This document shows, one piece after another, positions 1-6,820 of a stretch of DNA of 64,000 nucleotides (the first letter of the stretch is position 1; each line of letters starts with the position of its first letter). Position numbers and translations under genes: made by a program. The notes under the pieces were generated by a model. The model was not told the origin of the DNA. It did no database searches and was given only the letters and a program-made list of their open reading frames with translations. Source of the DNA: Stieleria maiorica (GTDB lineage: Bacteria; Planctomycetota; Planctomycetia; Pirellulales; Pirellulaceae); contig NZ_CP036264.1 in NCBI RefSeq assembly GCF_008035925.1, positions 519,774 through 583,773 of the forward strand, written 5' to 3'.

Positions 1-283
1 TGGCCGCCCGACTGATCAGCCGCGAGTGACGCACGGCGTCGTCGGTATCGGACGCCAAGACGGACGGCTCGGCGTTGATCTGGTACTGCAGCTTGAGATG
101 CTTGTCGTCGTCGAGCAACCAAATTGCACCGCCGGCCGCGGCCAGCGCGGTGATGATCCGGCTGAGAAGCTCCGGATAGAACTCCTCCGCGGTCGCGCCG
201 CTTTTGGCGAGCGCCGCAATCTCGTTCACCAAGCCGCGGATCTGCGCCTTGGTTTCTTCAACGGTTTGCTGGTTAACCGACAT
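1..283 (-). CDS. GAF-like domain protein, N-terminal part (partial)
   Basis: The reading frame starts at the ATG complementary to 281-283 and runs off the left edge, so only about 94 N-terminal residues are visible. They begin MSVNQQTVEETKAQIRGLV, an amphipathic helix, followed by a segment (AIWLLDDDKHLKLQYQI) that looks like the first strands of a GAF domain. From memory, planctomycete proteins of this kind continue into an HlyD-type efflux adaptor, but that part is outside the window, so the function is not assigned. The gene is transcribed away from the gene at 473. The frame is open throughout and has no competing frame of better quality. Confidence 0.6.
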   Translation of the reverse strand, partial: MSVNQQTVEETKAQIRGLVNEIAALAKSGATAEEFYPELLSRIITALAAAGGAIWLLDDDKHLKLQYQINAEPSVLASDTDDAVRHSRLISRAA

Positions 284-438
284 GGATCAGGAGAGCCCTG
301 CAATGAAAAAGGACAAAGGGGATGGAGTCAGGCGACAGTAGTAAATCTTAGGAGCCGTTTCCATGTTGACCTGAACGATGCGACATGAATGGCCGCCGCG
401 GGGGGCGTCATGTACCGGTTTTGGCGATTCGGCTCGAC

Positions 439-461
439 ATCATATACAGTTTGTATATGAT
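439..461. promoter_or_regulatory. Perfect 9-bp inverted repeat upstream of a small zinc-finger gene
   Basis: ATCATATAC (439-447) and GTATATGAT (453-461) are perfect inverted arms around a 5-base AGTTT spacer. The element is AT-rich in a GC-rich background and ends 11 bases before the ATG at 473. A dimeric repressor operator or a 5' leader hairpin would both fit. It also overlaps the alternative TTG start at 461, which argues for the ATG at 473. Confidence 0.45.
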
Positions 462-472
462 TGTCTACCGAT

Positions 473-1003
473 ATGAATGCACCTCAACGACGCCCCAGCT
501 CCGATCCATTGCTCAATCCCCCGCCAGACCAGCCGGACGGCGATCCTGTCGCGGATGAATCGTCGACGAAAAACAGTTCTTCGGAGGGTGGTGGTGCTGC
601 CCTGGAGGGGGTTTCTGCGGTTGCCCCCCAGCATGCGGCGGCCTTGCTGGCCGAGCTGAAGCGGGAGATGAACCGGTTGCAGCGCGAAATCCGGCTGGCG
701 ATCCAGGCCCAGTTGGGCCGGATGGCCGGGCAATCGCTGGGGAGCATCGAGGCGAACCGCGAATTGGCCCGGTCGATCCAAGAAATGCTCGACGCCCACG
801 GGTTACGGGTGCGTTGCACGCATTGCGGGAACCCGGCGATTTTGCGGGTCTCGCCGCGTTCGGGGGCCGCTGCGGGGGTGTTTGTGTTCGACCACACGAT
901 CGACGGTCGTCGCACGTTCCACGGGGGGAGGATCCAAATGCCGGAGATCCGGTTGGTTGCCAAACCGGCGCGCAAACCGCGGGGCGAGAAGAAGGCCGGC
1001 TAG
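473..1003 (+). CDS. Conserved hypothetical protein with coiled coil and Cys pair
   Basis: A 176-residue protein if it starts at the ATG at 473; a TTG at 461 is possible but lies in a palindrome. The first 55 or so residues are low-complexity and rich in Pro, Ser and Asp. The middle (LLAELKREMNRLQREIRLAI) is a charged amphipathic helix likely to form a coiled coil. The C-terminal half has a CTHCG knuckle and a pattern (FDHTIDGRRTFHGG) suggesting a small beta domain, then a basic tail (RKPRGEKKAG). I do not recognise the family. A small DNA- or RNA-binding protein is possible from the knuckle and basic tail, but that is inference. The DinB-family gene follows after 60 bases on the same strand. 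Confidence 0.6.
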   Translation: MNAPQRRPSSDPLLNPPPDQPDGDPVADESSTKNSSSEGGGAALEGVSAVAPQHAAALLAELKREMNRLQREIRLAIQAQLGRMAGQSLGSIEANRELARSIQEMLDAHGLRVRCTHCGNPAILRVSPRSGAAAGVFVFDHTIDGRRTFHGGRIQMPEIRLVAKPARKPRGEKKAG

Positions 1004-1063
1004 TCGTCTACCCGTGATTCGAGGATGGACGAAGCATCTGTATTGATGTGTTATCATCGCGGC

Positions 1064-1630
1064 ATGAGCCAAACCGAAGACCAATCCGCGTCGGCGTCAA
1101 TCGAAACCTTGCCATCGCCGCAGTCGGCCGCAGAAATGCTGACCGCCGCGATCGGACAGATCCGATTCGCCCGCAATTACACGCTTGAATTACTCGACGC
1201 CACGCCGAAAGAGCATTGGTGGACGATCCCCGATGGCTTGCCGACCAACATCGCCTGGCAGGTGGGGCATCTGACAGTCAGCCAGTACGGATTGCTGATG
1301 TTCCGAATTCGCGGGCGGCAAAGCGAAGACTTGGAGTTGATCCCGGGTCGGTTTCGCAAGGCGTACGGTCGCGGGTCGACGCCCAAGTCGACTGCCGATG
1401 GGCAACCGAGTGCGGACGAACTGCTGGAGCGTCTCGGCCGGGTCTATGAGTCGGGGCTGAAGGTACTCGAATCGGTTTCGCCGGACGTGCTACTCGAACC
1501 GATCGACATGCCCTATGCGGCTTACCCGGTCAAGTTAGGCGCGATTCTGTTTTGCCCGCTGCACGAGCACATTCACGCCGGGCAGATCGGTTTGATTCGC
1601 CGAGCGCTGGGATTGGACCCGGTGCGTTAA
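1064..1630 (+). CDS. DinB-family protein
   Basis: The 188-residue product has the DinB/YfiT four-helix pattern: an N-terminal helix with FARNYTLELLDATPKEHWW, a WQVGHL segment where these proteins place their first metal-binding His, and a C-terminal HEHIHAGQIGLIRR helix with the later His residues. Family members bind a divalent metal; many are thiol-dependent transferases or of unknown role. I chose the ATG at 1064 because the in-frame ATG at 1025 adds a segment (DEASVLMCYHRG) unlike the family. It follows the zinc-finger gene at short distance and converges on mscL; a strong palindrome lies between them. Confidence 0.75.
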   Translation: MSQTEDQSASASIETLPSPQSAAEMLTAAIGQIRFARNYTLELLDATPKEHWWTIPDGLPTNIAWQVGHLTVSQYGLLMFRIRGRQSEDLELIPGRFRKAYGRGSTPKSTADGQPSADELLERLGRVYESGLKVLESVSPDVLLEPIDMPYAAYPVKLGAILFCPLHEHIHAGQIGLIRRALGLDPVR

Positions 1631-1715
1631 GGCCCCGGTCGTGACGGTAGCGGACGGCTTGTGGGGTCGATCAGTGCGACAAGAATCAGTGCGACAAGAG
1701 TTCGCGCGAAGGATC

Positions 1716-1773
1716 CCAGCCCGACGCGTCAGCGAGGGGCCAGGCGGCGCCCCTCGCTGACGCGTCGGGCTGG
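1716..1773. repeat. Dispersed palindrome, 25-bp perfect arms (family D, copy 1)
   Basis: The arms at 1716-1740 and 1749-1773 are perfect reverse complements around an 8-base loop, built on the core CCCGACGCGTCAGCGAGGGG. A related copy lies at 62012-62075, with AAGCGTGAGCG in place of ACGCGTCAGCG. This copy sits between the convergent dinB-like and mscL genes, where it could also act as a bidirectional terminator. Confidence 0.85.
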
Positions 1774-1830
1774 CATGGTCGGCTCCGATTCGGAATATCG
1801 AATTGATCAATGTGAGCCGTGAACGCAGCA

Positions 1831-2361
1831 CTAATGCGATCCAGCCAAACTGCCGTCTTGTTGCACCGGCGGCAGGGCCGGCAGTTCGGAGGTGCAGTTC
1901 GGGCAGCGGCTTGCTCGATAGGCGATCGTCGTTCGGCAAAAATCACACTTCTTTTCTTTCGGTTCGTCTTCGGGCGGTTTGTCGCCGAATGCTTCATCGA
2001 GCTTTTCGTCCATGCGATTGACCACGCGGATGATGATGAACATTGCGATGGCCACGATCAGTAGCGAAAGGCAGTTGTTGAAGAACTGGCCGTAGTTGAT
2101 CGTGACGGCGCCGGCCTCCTGGGCGGCCTGCAGTGTTTGAAATCCGTTCTCGGGCTCCGAGACTCCCTCCGGAACGTCCAGGACAAGAAACAGATCTGAA
2201 AAATCTGCGTTGCCGGTCAGCAATCCGATCGGTGGCATGATGATATCGCTGACCATCGACTTCACGACGGTCGTAAACGCGGCACCGACCGTAAAGCCGA
2301 TCGCCAAATCGATCATGTTGCCGCGGAGGGCAAACTTCTTGAAATCCTCGACCAAGCTCAT
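1831..2361 (-). CDS. mscL: Large-conductance mechanosensitive channel MscL with zinc-ribbon tail
   Basis: MscL is the homopentameric inner-membrane channel that opens on hypo-osmotic shock. The 176-residue product starts [20 protein letters not shown], the family N-terminal amphipathic helix. TM1 follows ([20 protein letters not shown]), then a periplasmic loop and TM2 ([19 protein letters not shown]). E. coli MscL is 136 residues. The extra length here is a C-terminal cytoplasmic segment with two CxxC knuckles (CDFC and CPNC, 12 residues between them), which should form a zinc ribbon. Such a tail is unusual for MscL and might sense redox or metal state or bind a partner; that is inference. 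The channel core assignment is firm. Confidence 0.93.
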   Translation of the reverse strand: MSLVEDFKKFALRGNMIDLAIGFTVGAAFTTVVKSMVSDIIMPPIGLLTGNADFSDLFLVLDVPEGVSEPENGFQTLQAAQEAGAVTINYGQFFNNCLSLLIVAIAMFIIIRVVNRMDEKLDEAFGDKPPEDEPKEKKCDFCRTTIAYRASRCPNCTSELPALPPVQQDGSLAGSH

Positions 2362-2505
2362 TTTGATGCCTTCGACGGTTGAAAGGTTGTCAATGCACGC
2401 GTGTCACACAGCCCTCACGCAATCAGTATGCCAATCTCGAAAAGCCTAGATGCACACACCGCCGTTGGATCAAATCCGACCATCGCGGTCGCCTATCGAA
2501 CCGCA

Positions 2506-3990
2506 TCACAGCGTATCGACGCGGCGGAACGTCCCGGATTTGAATCGCAGCGGTCGCGGATCGGTGAACCCCAGTGGCACGTCGGTCAGCACTTCGTCGT
2601 ACGAACTTACGAACACGCTGTGATAAAGCCTTAGGTCACGGCACATCACCAGCCCGGTGATCGCCAGCGGTTCTCCGCTGACCGTGGGGCGGACGAGCAG
2701 ATTGTTGCTGGTGTAGACGATGCCGCGAAATTCGGTGGGGAATCGATCGGAGATGGCCAGGTTTGAATCGCTGCCCCGATACGGAGTGGACGGCGGATTG
2801 AAGTTGACCCCTTGCGTGGTTTCGTCGAGCGTCGATTCGATCACATCAAATTCGATTTCTCCGTCGGTCACCAGAATGGCTCCCGATTCGCCGGGGGCTT
2901 CCCATGAGAGAGCGCCGTTTAGGTAGACGCGGCTGGCGTTTCGGATCGCCAACGTGGCGACGATCCGGGCGTTGATGATCCGAACACTTTGCCCCTGGGC
3001 GTCGATCCAGTAGATGCCCTCTGGATCGAGCGGGCCGTAGGGATTGGTGTTTGATGAAAGCACTGTCGCATGAACAGCGCGAAGACCGCCATAGTAGGAA
3101 AGGGATTCCAGCGGGATTTCCGTTCCCGCCAATTGGTAGCGTCCGACCACATCAAAGGTTGGACGCTGAACGTTCCCGCCACTGATGTCACCGCGGACGG
3201 GAAACTGAATCGCTCCGGAACACTCCAACGTGGACGTGGTCAGATCGCCGCTGGAGCCCGTCTTGCAGTCATCATAGACTTGGACGGGGCGTTCACTGAC
3301 AAGCGTTGCCCCGCTATCGCAGTGCAGGTCGTCGAACGTGGTCACGCCGTAGCGCAACCAGTCCAGCGGAGCGAACCCGGTCTGCAGCGTTACCGAGACG
3401 GCGGCTTGGGCGGAGCCGAAACGCGCGTGTGCGACGACTTCGATTTCGTCAAAGGGGTCATCAGCCAAATCGCCGTCGACATCGCTGACACGATACCGGG
3501 CGGCGGCATCGGCCGTACCGGCGATTGCGGCGTAGTCGATCCATGCCGACGATTGCCCGTTGGTCAGATCGTCACGCCAGTTTGGATCTTCAGCCAGTTG
3601 GACCGAGACGCGATGCAGTTCCGATTCGGCCAAACGGATCGCGGATTGGCGGTCGGTCGCGGCGCCCAGCGTCTTGATTCTGGCGGTGTCCAACGAAATC
3701 GCGGTCGCCACCGCACCGGCAACGATCAACGCGGTGAACAAGACGGCGACGTACAGGTAGCCGCCACGTGTGGCGCGCCGCGGGCGGCGACGTGAGGTTG
3801 GAGAGAGCCTCGCCGCTTTTGGCGCTTCTGTCAGGTCGTTGGCCCCCTCATCCCCAGCCCTTCTCCCCCGCAAAGCCGGGGGAGAAGGGAGCCATGGTGG
3901 AACAAGTGGACGCCAGCGTGTGGCAGATGCATGGCGATGAAATCGAGACGACCCCCACACGCCGACGTTCTTTTTTCTCTTGCCGCGCAT
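2506..3990 (-). CDS. PilX-like pilus assembly / exported protein
   Basis: This is the last of four consecutive pilin-like genes. After a basic stretch (RRRPRRATRGGY) there is one hydrophobic segment (LYVAVLFTALIVAGAVATAI) followed by a long, mostly beta extracellular region, the PilX layout. The domain has a dihydroxy/Cys pattern (LHCDSG, DDCKTG, TLECSG) that could form disulfides. The ATG at 3990 is the only ATG before residue 400, but this start places a dispersed 55-bp repeat (3844-3898) in frame, translated as LPSPPALRGRRAGDEG. A non-ATG start downstream of the repeat is therefore possible. The stop of the upstream PilV-like gene at 3993 is only 2 bases away, which supports translational coupling. 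Specific function is unknown. Confidence 0.7.
   Translation of the reverse strand: MRGKRKKNVGVWGSSRFHRHASATRWRPLVPPWLPSPPALRGRRAGDEGANDLTEAPKAARLSPTSRRRPRRATRGGYLYVAVLFTALIVAGAVATAISLDTARIKTLGAATDRQSAIRLAESELHRVSVQLAEDPNWRDDLTNGQSSAWIDYAAIAGTADAAARYRVSDVDGDLADDPFDEIEVVAHARFGSAQAAVSVTLQTGFAPLDWLRYGVTTFDDLHCDSGATLVSERPVQVYDDCKTGSSGDLTTSTLECSGAIQFPVRGDISGGNVQRPTFDVVGRYQLAGTEIPLESLSYYGGLRAVHATVLSSNTNPYGPLDPEGIYWIDAQGQSVRIINARIVATLAIRNASRVYLNGALSWEAPGESGAILVTDGEIEFDVIESTLDETTQGVNFNPPSTPYRGSDSNLAISDRFPTEFRGIVYTSNNLLVRPTVSGEPLAITGLVMCRDLRLYHSVFVSSYDEVLTDVPLGFTDPRPLRFKSGTFRRVDTL
3844..3898. repeat. Dispersed 55-bp hairpin repeat (family C, copy 1), inside an ORF
   Basis: This matches 14780-14834 at 54 of 55 bases in the same orientation. 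Its core is a perfect 13-bp hairpin: CCCTTCTCCCCCG (3858-3870), loop CAAAGC, CGGGGGAGAAGGG (3877-3889). It falls within the 5' part of the PilX-like frame. Confidence 0.85.
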
Positions 3991-3992
3991 CG

Positions 3993-4610
3993 CTAATAAA
4001 CCGGCTCGGGGGTGTTGCGGAGCGGAACGACGACGTTCAGTTGCCGATCGCTGGAGAACTGCAGTTCGACGCGGCGCAGTCTTTCGAAAGAGGCGTCGGC
4101 GGGGCGGTCTGAAGGTGTGTTGGAGACCACGACTCGGTACGTTTGGGACGAACCCTCGGGGCTGGTCACGGTGACGGCTACCATTCGGAAGTGCGAGTTC
4201 GCATCGGCGACGGTTTGGAAACCGCTGCCGAAAACGCTTTGCGGTGTCACGCTGACATCGACCATCCAGTTCTGATAGCCCGGAATCGATTCACCGTCGC
4301 GAAACGTCGGCGTGACTTGTTGAAAGCCGGCGAAATCGTCGACGTCATCGTACGTGGATCGATTCGTCGCCGATTCCCCCGTCTCGGGCCCGAACACGGC
4401 TTCATCGCTCGTCTCGCGGTAATCCAGGGTTGAGATCTCATCGAGAAAATAGCCGGCCAGGATTTGGCTTTCGACGGCTTCGCCGTTTTCCAGCCGGTGT
4501 TGCATGATGGTGGCCGACGCGTTGAGCGAAACGAGCAGGATGGTCGTGACCAGGGTCAGCGAGACGATGACTTCCAGCATCGACAGGCCTTGGCGTCTAT
4601 TCATCGTCAC
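3993..4610 (-). CDS. Type IV pilin-like protein (PilV/GspI-like)
   Basis: A 205-residue prepilin-like protein. The N-terminus MTMNRRQGLSMLEVIVSLTL shows a short basic leader, Gly before the predicted prepilin peptidase cut, Glu at +5 of the mature chain, and a hydrophobic helix (VIVSLTLVTTILLVSLNA), all hallmarks of class III signal peptides. The rest is a variable beta-rich domain of the PilV/GspI size. It overlaps the PilW-like gene by 14 bases upstream and ends 2 bases before the PilX-like gene, so the four are probably one transcript. Role: minor pilin or pseudopilin priming a type IV pilus or type II secretion pseudopilus. The core assembly ATPase, prepilin peptidase and secretin are not in this window. 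Confidence 0.8.
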   Translation of the reverse strand: MTMNRRQGLSMLEVIVSLTLVTTILLVSLNASATIMQHRLENGEAVESQILAGYFLDEISTLDYRETSDEAVFGPETGESATNRSTYDDVDDFAGFQQVTPTFRDGESIPGYQNWMVDVSVTPQSVFGSGFQTVADANSHFRMVAVTVTSPEGSSQTYRVVVSNTPSDRPADASFERLRRVELQFSSDRQLNVVVPLRNTPEPVY

Positions 4611-5793
4611 CCTCCACCTCCACAGCGATCGTGACCCAACTGGCGGACTGTTGATGCAGCACGTGCGGCGTGGTCGTCAGAGACGGCATCGGCCCGGTGC
4701 GAGAGGCGATCCCCAGCGAGCACTCTCCGGTGGTTCCCGGAGACCCGACGCGGTTGACGCAATCGGTGAAGGAGGCGATTCCCAGGGACGTTTGCGGCGT
4801 CGGCGCCCTTGTCGATGCGATGAATTGCAAATTGAGCGTCCGCTCGCCGATCGTTGCGGTGTTTTCCAGCGGGCGCGGGTAGGTCGATGCAACTCCGGCA
4901 ACGGACGTGCCGGAACTCGCCCCCGCCCATCCGAACGGCCAGGAGCTGTTGGCGTGCTCGATGGCCAGCATCGCCACCGCCAGGTCGCCGCCCCAAAAGT
5001 AGTTCAGCGTGTAAGTGCCCGGCGTTGATGCTGTCATCCATTGTCCATACAGCTCCAACAAAATCCCGGTGTTGAACCGATAGTCCAAATCCTGCCATCC
5101 ACTCGGGGATGCACTGACGAAGAATGCATTTCGGGAGACCACGGCCAGCAGCAGGAGATCACCGGGGCGTGCCCCATCGGGCAGGTCGATGGTCAACGAC
5201 GACGATGACCATCCGCCGGTCACAGCGGTCGAGACGGCGCGGATCCGTGGCCGCATGGTCTGCAAACCGGCGGTGGGCGCGGTGTATCCGTCGACGTGAA
5301 GATTGACGCTCGGGGCGGCAGGATCCAGCTGGGTGCTCTCACCACCGCTGACCGATCGCGTCAATCCGTTCAGGTAGGCTTCGTAGACCAGCGTTTGGGA
5401 CTGGTTGCCAAGATCCGGTCGCTCGACGGAAACGCTGTAGCTGCCCGTCGCGTCGATCTGGGTTGCATAGCGAAGGTCATGGTTGATTCGATCCGAAATC
5501 ACACGGTCGCGGGTCCGCCGGCCGTCTTCATCGGTGGGTTCGACCAACGATGTCGAGATGATGACCGTCGAGGCCAGGGAGACCATCAGCAGAGTGGCCC
5601 CGGTCATCGCTGCGATCATTTCGATCAGAGTGTATCCGCATCGGGAATGTCTCTTCGTGCAGCGCGGTGTTGATCTAGCGATGCTGGCCAGGGCGTGTGT
5701 CACACCGGGGATCCATTTTCTGGCGACGGTCGCTACGTCTGAACGGCGATTGGCGATGCCGCGTGAGTATTGTGTTGCTGGTCGGGGAGGCAC
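4597..5793 (-). CDS. Type IV pilin-like protein (PilW/GspJ-like) with fused lectin- or fibre-like domain
   Basis: The prepilin signature is RCGYTLIEMIAAMTGATLLM: Gly before the cut, aromatic +1, Glu +5, then a hydrophobic helix. The start used is the GTG at 5793, 3 bases from the preceding stop; an in-frame GTG at PGVTHALAS would give a more ordinary leader. After the pilin part (to about residue 160) there is an extra domain of about 130 residues with the pattern ARPGDLLLLAVVSRNAFF ... SGWQDLDYRF ... GTYTLNYFWGGDLAVAMLAIE. I know this pattern from extracellular and phage-fibre-like proteins. The fusion makes the protein about twice the usual size and suggests a tip adhesin. Confidence is high for pilin-like, low for the adhesin role. 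Confidence 0.75.
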   Translation of the reverse strand: MPPRPATQYSRGIANRRSDVATVARKWIPGVTHALASIARSTPRCTKRHSRCGYTLIEMIAAMTGATLLMVSLASTVIISTSLVEPTDEDGRRTRDRVISDRINHDLRYATQIDATGSYSVSVERPDLGNQSQTLVYEAYLNGLTRSVSGGESTQLDPAAPSVNLHVDGYTAPTAGLQTMRPRIRAVSTAVTGGWSSSSLTIDLPDGARPGDLLLLAVVSRNAFFVSASPSGWQDLDYRFNTGILLELYGQWMTASTPGTYTLNYFWGGDLAVAMLAIEHANSSWPFGWAGASSGTSVAGVASTYPRPLENTATIGERTLNLQFIASTRAPTPQTSLGIASFTDCVNRVGSPGTTGECSLGIASRTGPMPSLTTTPHVLHQQSASWVTIAVEVEGDDE

Positions 5794-5796
5794 TGC

Positions 5797-6327
5797 TTAC
5801 GACCCGCTGCTTTGAGTCTGGCTGGCTTCGGCCGGTGTCTCCGGTTCGACTTCGACAATGCTGGCCCTGCCCGGCCCCGCACCGATGCGAATCTCGTATG
5901 CCACCTCGCGGGTGTCGATCGAGATCACTCCGTTCACGAGTGGTGTTCCGCCAACGGTCGGCGTTCCTTCCAGATTGAACGTCAACGTCGTTGCGGAATC
6001 AAAGGACGCGGTGATTTCCAGACGGTCATCGAACCGGTCTTTGACGAGGACGCTGATCGGGACACCGACTTGGTCCGGGAAGTCCACATCGGTGCTCCAG
6101 AAACGGTCGCCAGCCGGATCGATCGAAAGGCTGGTCGACCGGCCTTCGTTGATCGCGGTGTTGCGAATGTAGTCCACATAGTCAGCCAGCTGGATCGCGG
6201 CGTGACGCGCGTTTCGGGCCTGCAACGAGCGGGCGAAGTGGGAGACTGCGACGGCAGCCAGCACCGCCATGATCATCATGACCACGGTCAATTCGAAGAA
6301 CGTCAATCCACGTCGACGAGGGCGCAT
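5797..6327 (-). CDS. Type IV pilin-like protein (FimT/GspH-like)
   Basis: The first gene of the pilin-like operon. The start chosen is the ATG at 6327, giving MRPRRRGLTFFELTVVMMIM: basic leader, Gly before the cleavage site, Glu +5, and a hydrophobic helix continuing to AVLAAVAVSHFARSL. The 176-residue length fits FimT/GspH. Frames extended upstream to 6537 only read through a dispersed repeat and lack family features. It ends 3 bases before the PilW-like start. FimT/GspH proteins are minor pseudopilins at the tip of the fibre; substrate and partners cannot be told from sequence. The order FimT-PilW-PilV-PilX resembles minor pilin operons of gamma-proteobacteria. Confidence 0.8.
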   Translation of the reverse strand: MRPRRRGLTFFELTVVMMIMAVLAAVAVSHFARSLQARNARHAAIQLADYVDYIRNTAINEGRSTSLSIDPAGDRFWSTDVDFPDQVGVPISVLVKDRFDDRLEITASFDSATTLTFNLEGTPTVGGTPLVNGVISIDTREVAYEIRIGAGPGRASIVEVEPETPAEASQTQSSGS

Positions 6328-6368
6328 CAATACCGGGAGGGCAAGCGGGGACGATCGGGTAAGCAGTT

Positions 6369-6449
6369 GTGGACGACGCGAGGAGTCCTCGCAGGATCGC
6401 AATCCGAATGGATTCGTCGCCTCGCCCACTGCTCGGAAACCAAGCTGCG
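6369..6449 (+). repeat. Dispersed imperfect palindrome (family A, copy 1)
   Basis: It begins GTGGACGACGCGAGGAGTCC and ends AAACCAAGCTGCG. The same sequence occurs reversed at 45752-45831, with about four fifths or more of positions identical. The left and right halves are imperfect reverse complements, so it can form a long hairpin. Confidence 0.8.
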
Positions 6450-6706
6450 GCAGAACACTCGGGGAATGTCGCTGGTTAGAGAAACCTACGTCAGCAACTG
6501 GCGTCGCTGGAAACGTTCTCGACCAACATCCCGGCAAGGATTTCCGAAAGCGACCCCCGCAAGATCGTCACAACCCGATCGACCGTTTTAAACCGTCGGC
6601 CGCGGGGCAGGGGGCACCGCAGACAGGTGAACCCGAGTATCGAATTGGAGCATTGCGCTAGTCGTCTACCGCAGCTGAATCCTCGGGTTGACGCAGCGTT
6701 CGAACT

Positions 6707-6783
6707 GTCGCCGTGTTCTCCGAACTCGGCGTGCGTGAAAAAGCGAAGCTTTGCCCCACGCCGACCTCGGAGAGGACGGCGAC
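6707..6783 (+). repeat. Dispersed imperfect palindrome (family B, copy 1)
   Basis: It runs from GTCGCCGTGTTCTCCGAACT to CCTCGGAGAGGACGGCGAC. Its outer arms are near reverse complements, and a nested AAAGCGAAGCTTT lies in the loop. A second, inverted copy lies at 53066-53139. Confidence 0.8.
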
Positions 6784-6820
6784 TGTCGAGGCCAATCGAG
6801 AACGAAGCTGCGGTGGACTT

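Larger units (their letters stand above)
6328..6820. other. Intergenic region carrying two dispersed repeats
   Basis: This 493-base spacer separates the minus-strand ATPase gene from the pilin-like operon and should contain the operon promoter near 6330-6400. It holds an 81-base repeat (6369-6449) and a 77-base repeat (6707-6783). No protein-coding frame in it looks real; the open frames translate repeat sequence. I see nothing recognisable between 6450 and 6700. Confidence 0.6.
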
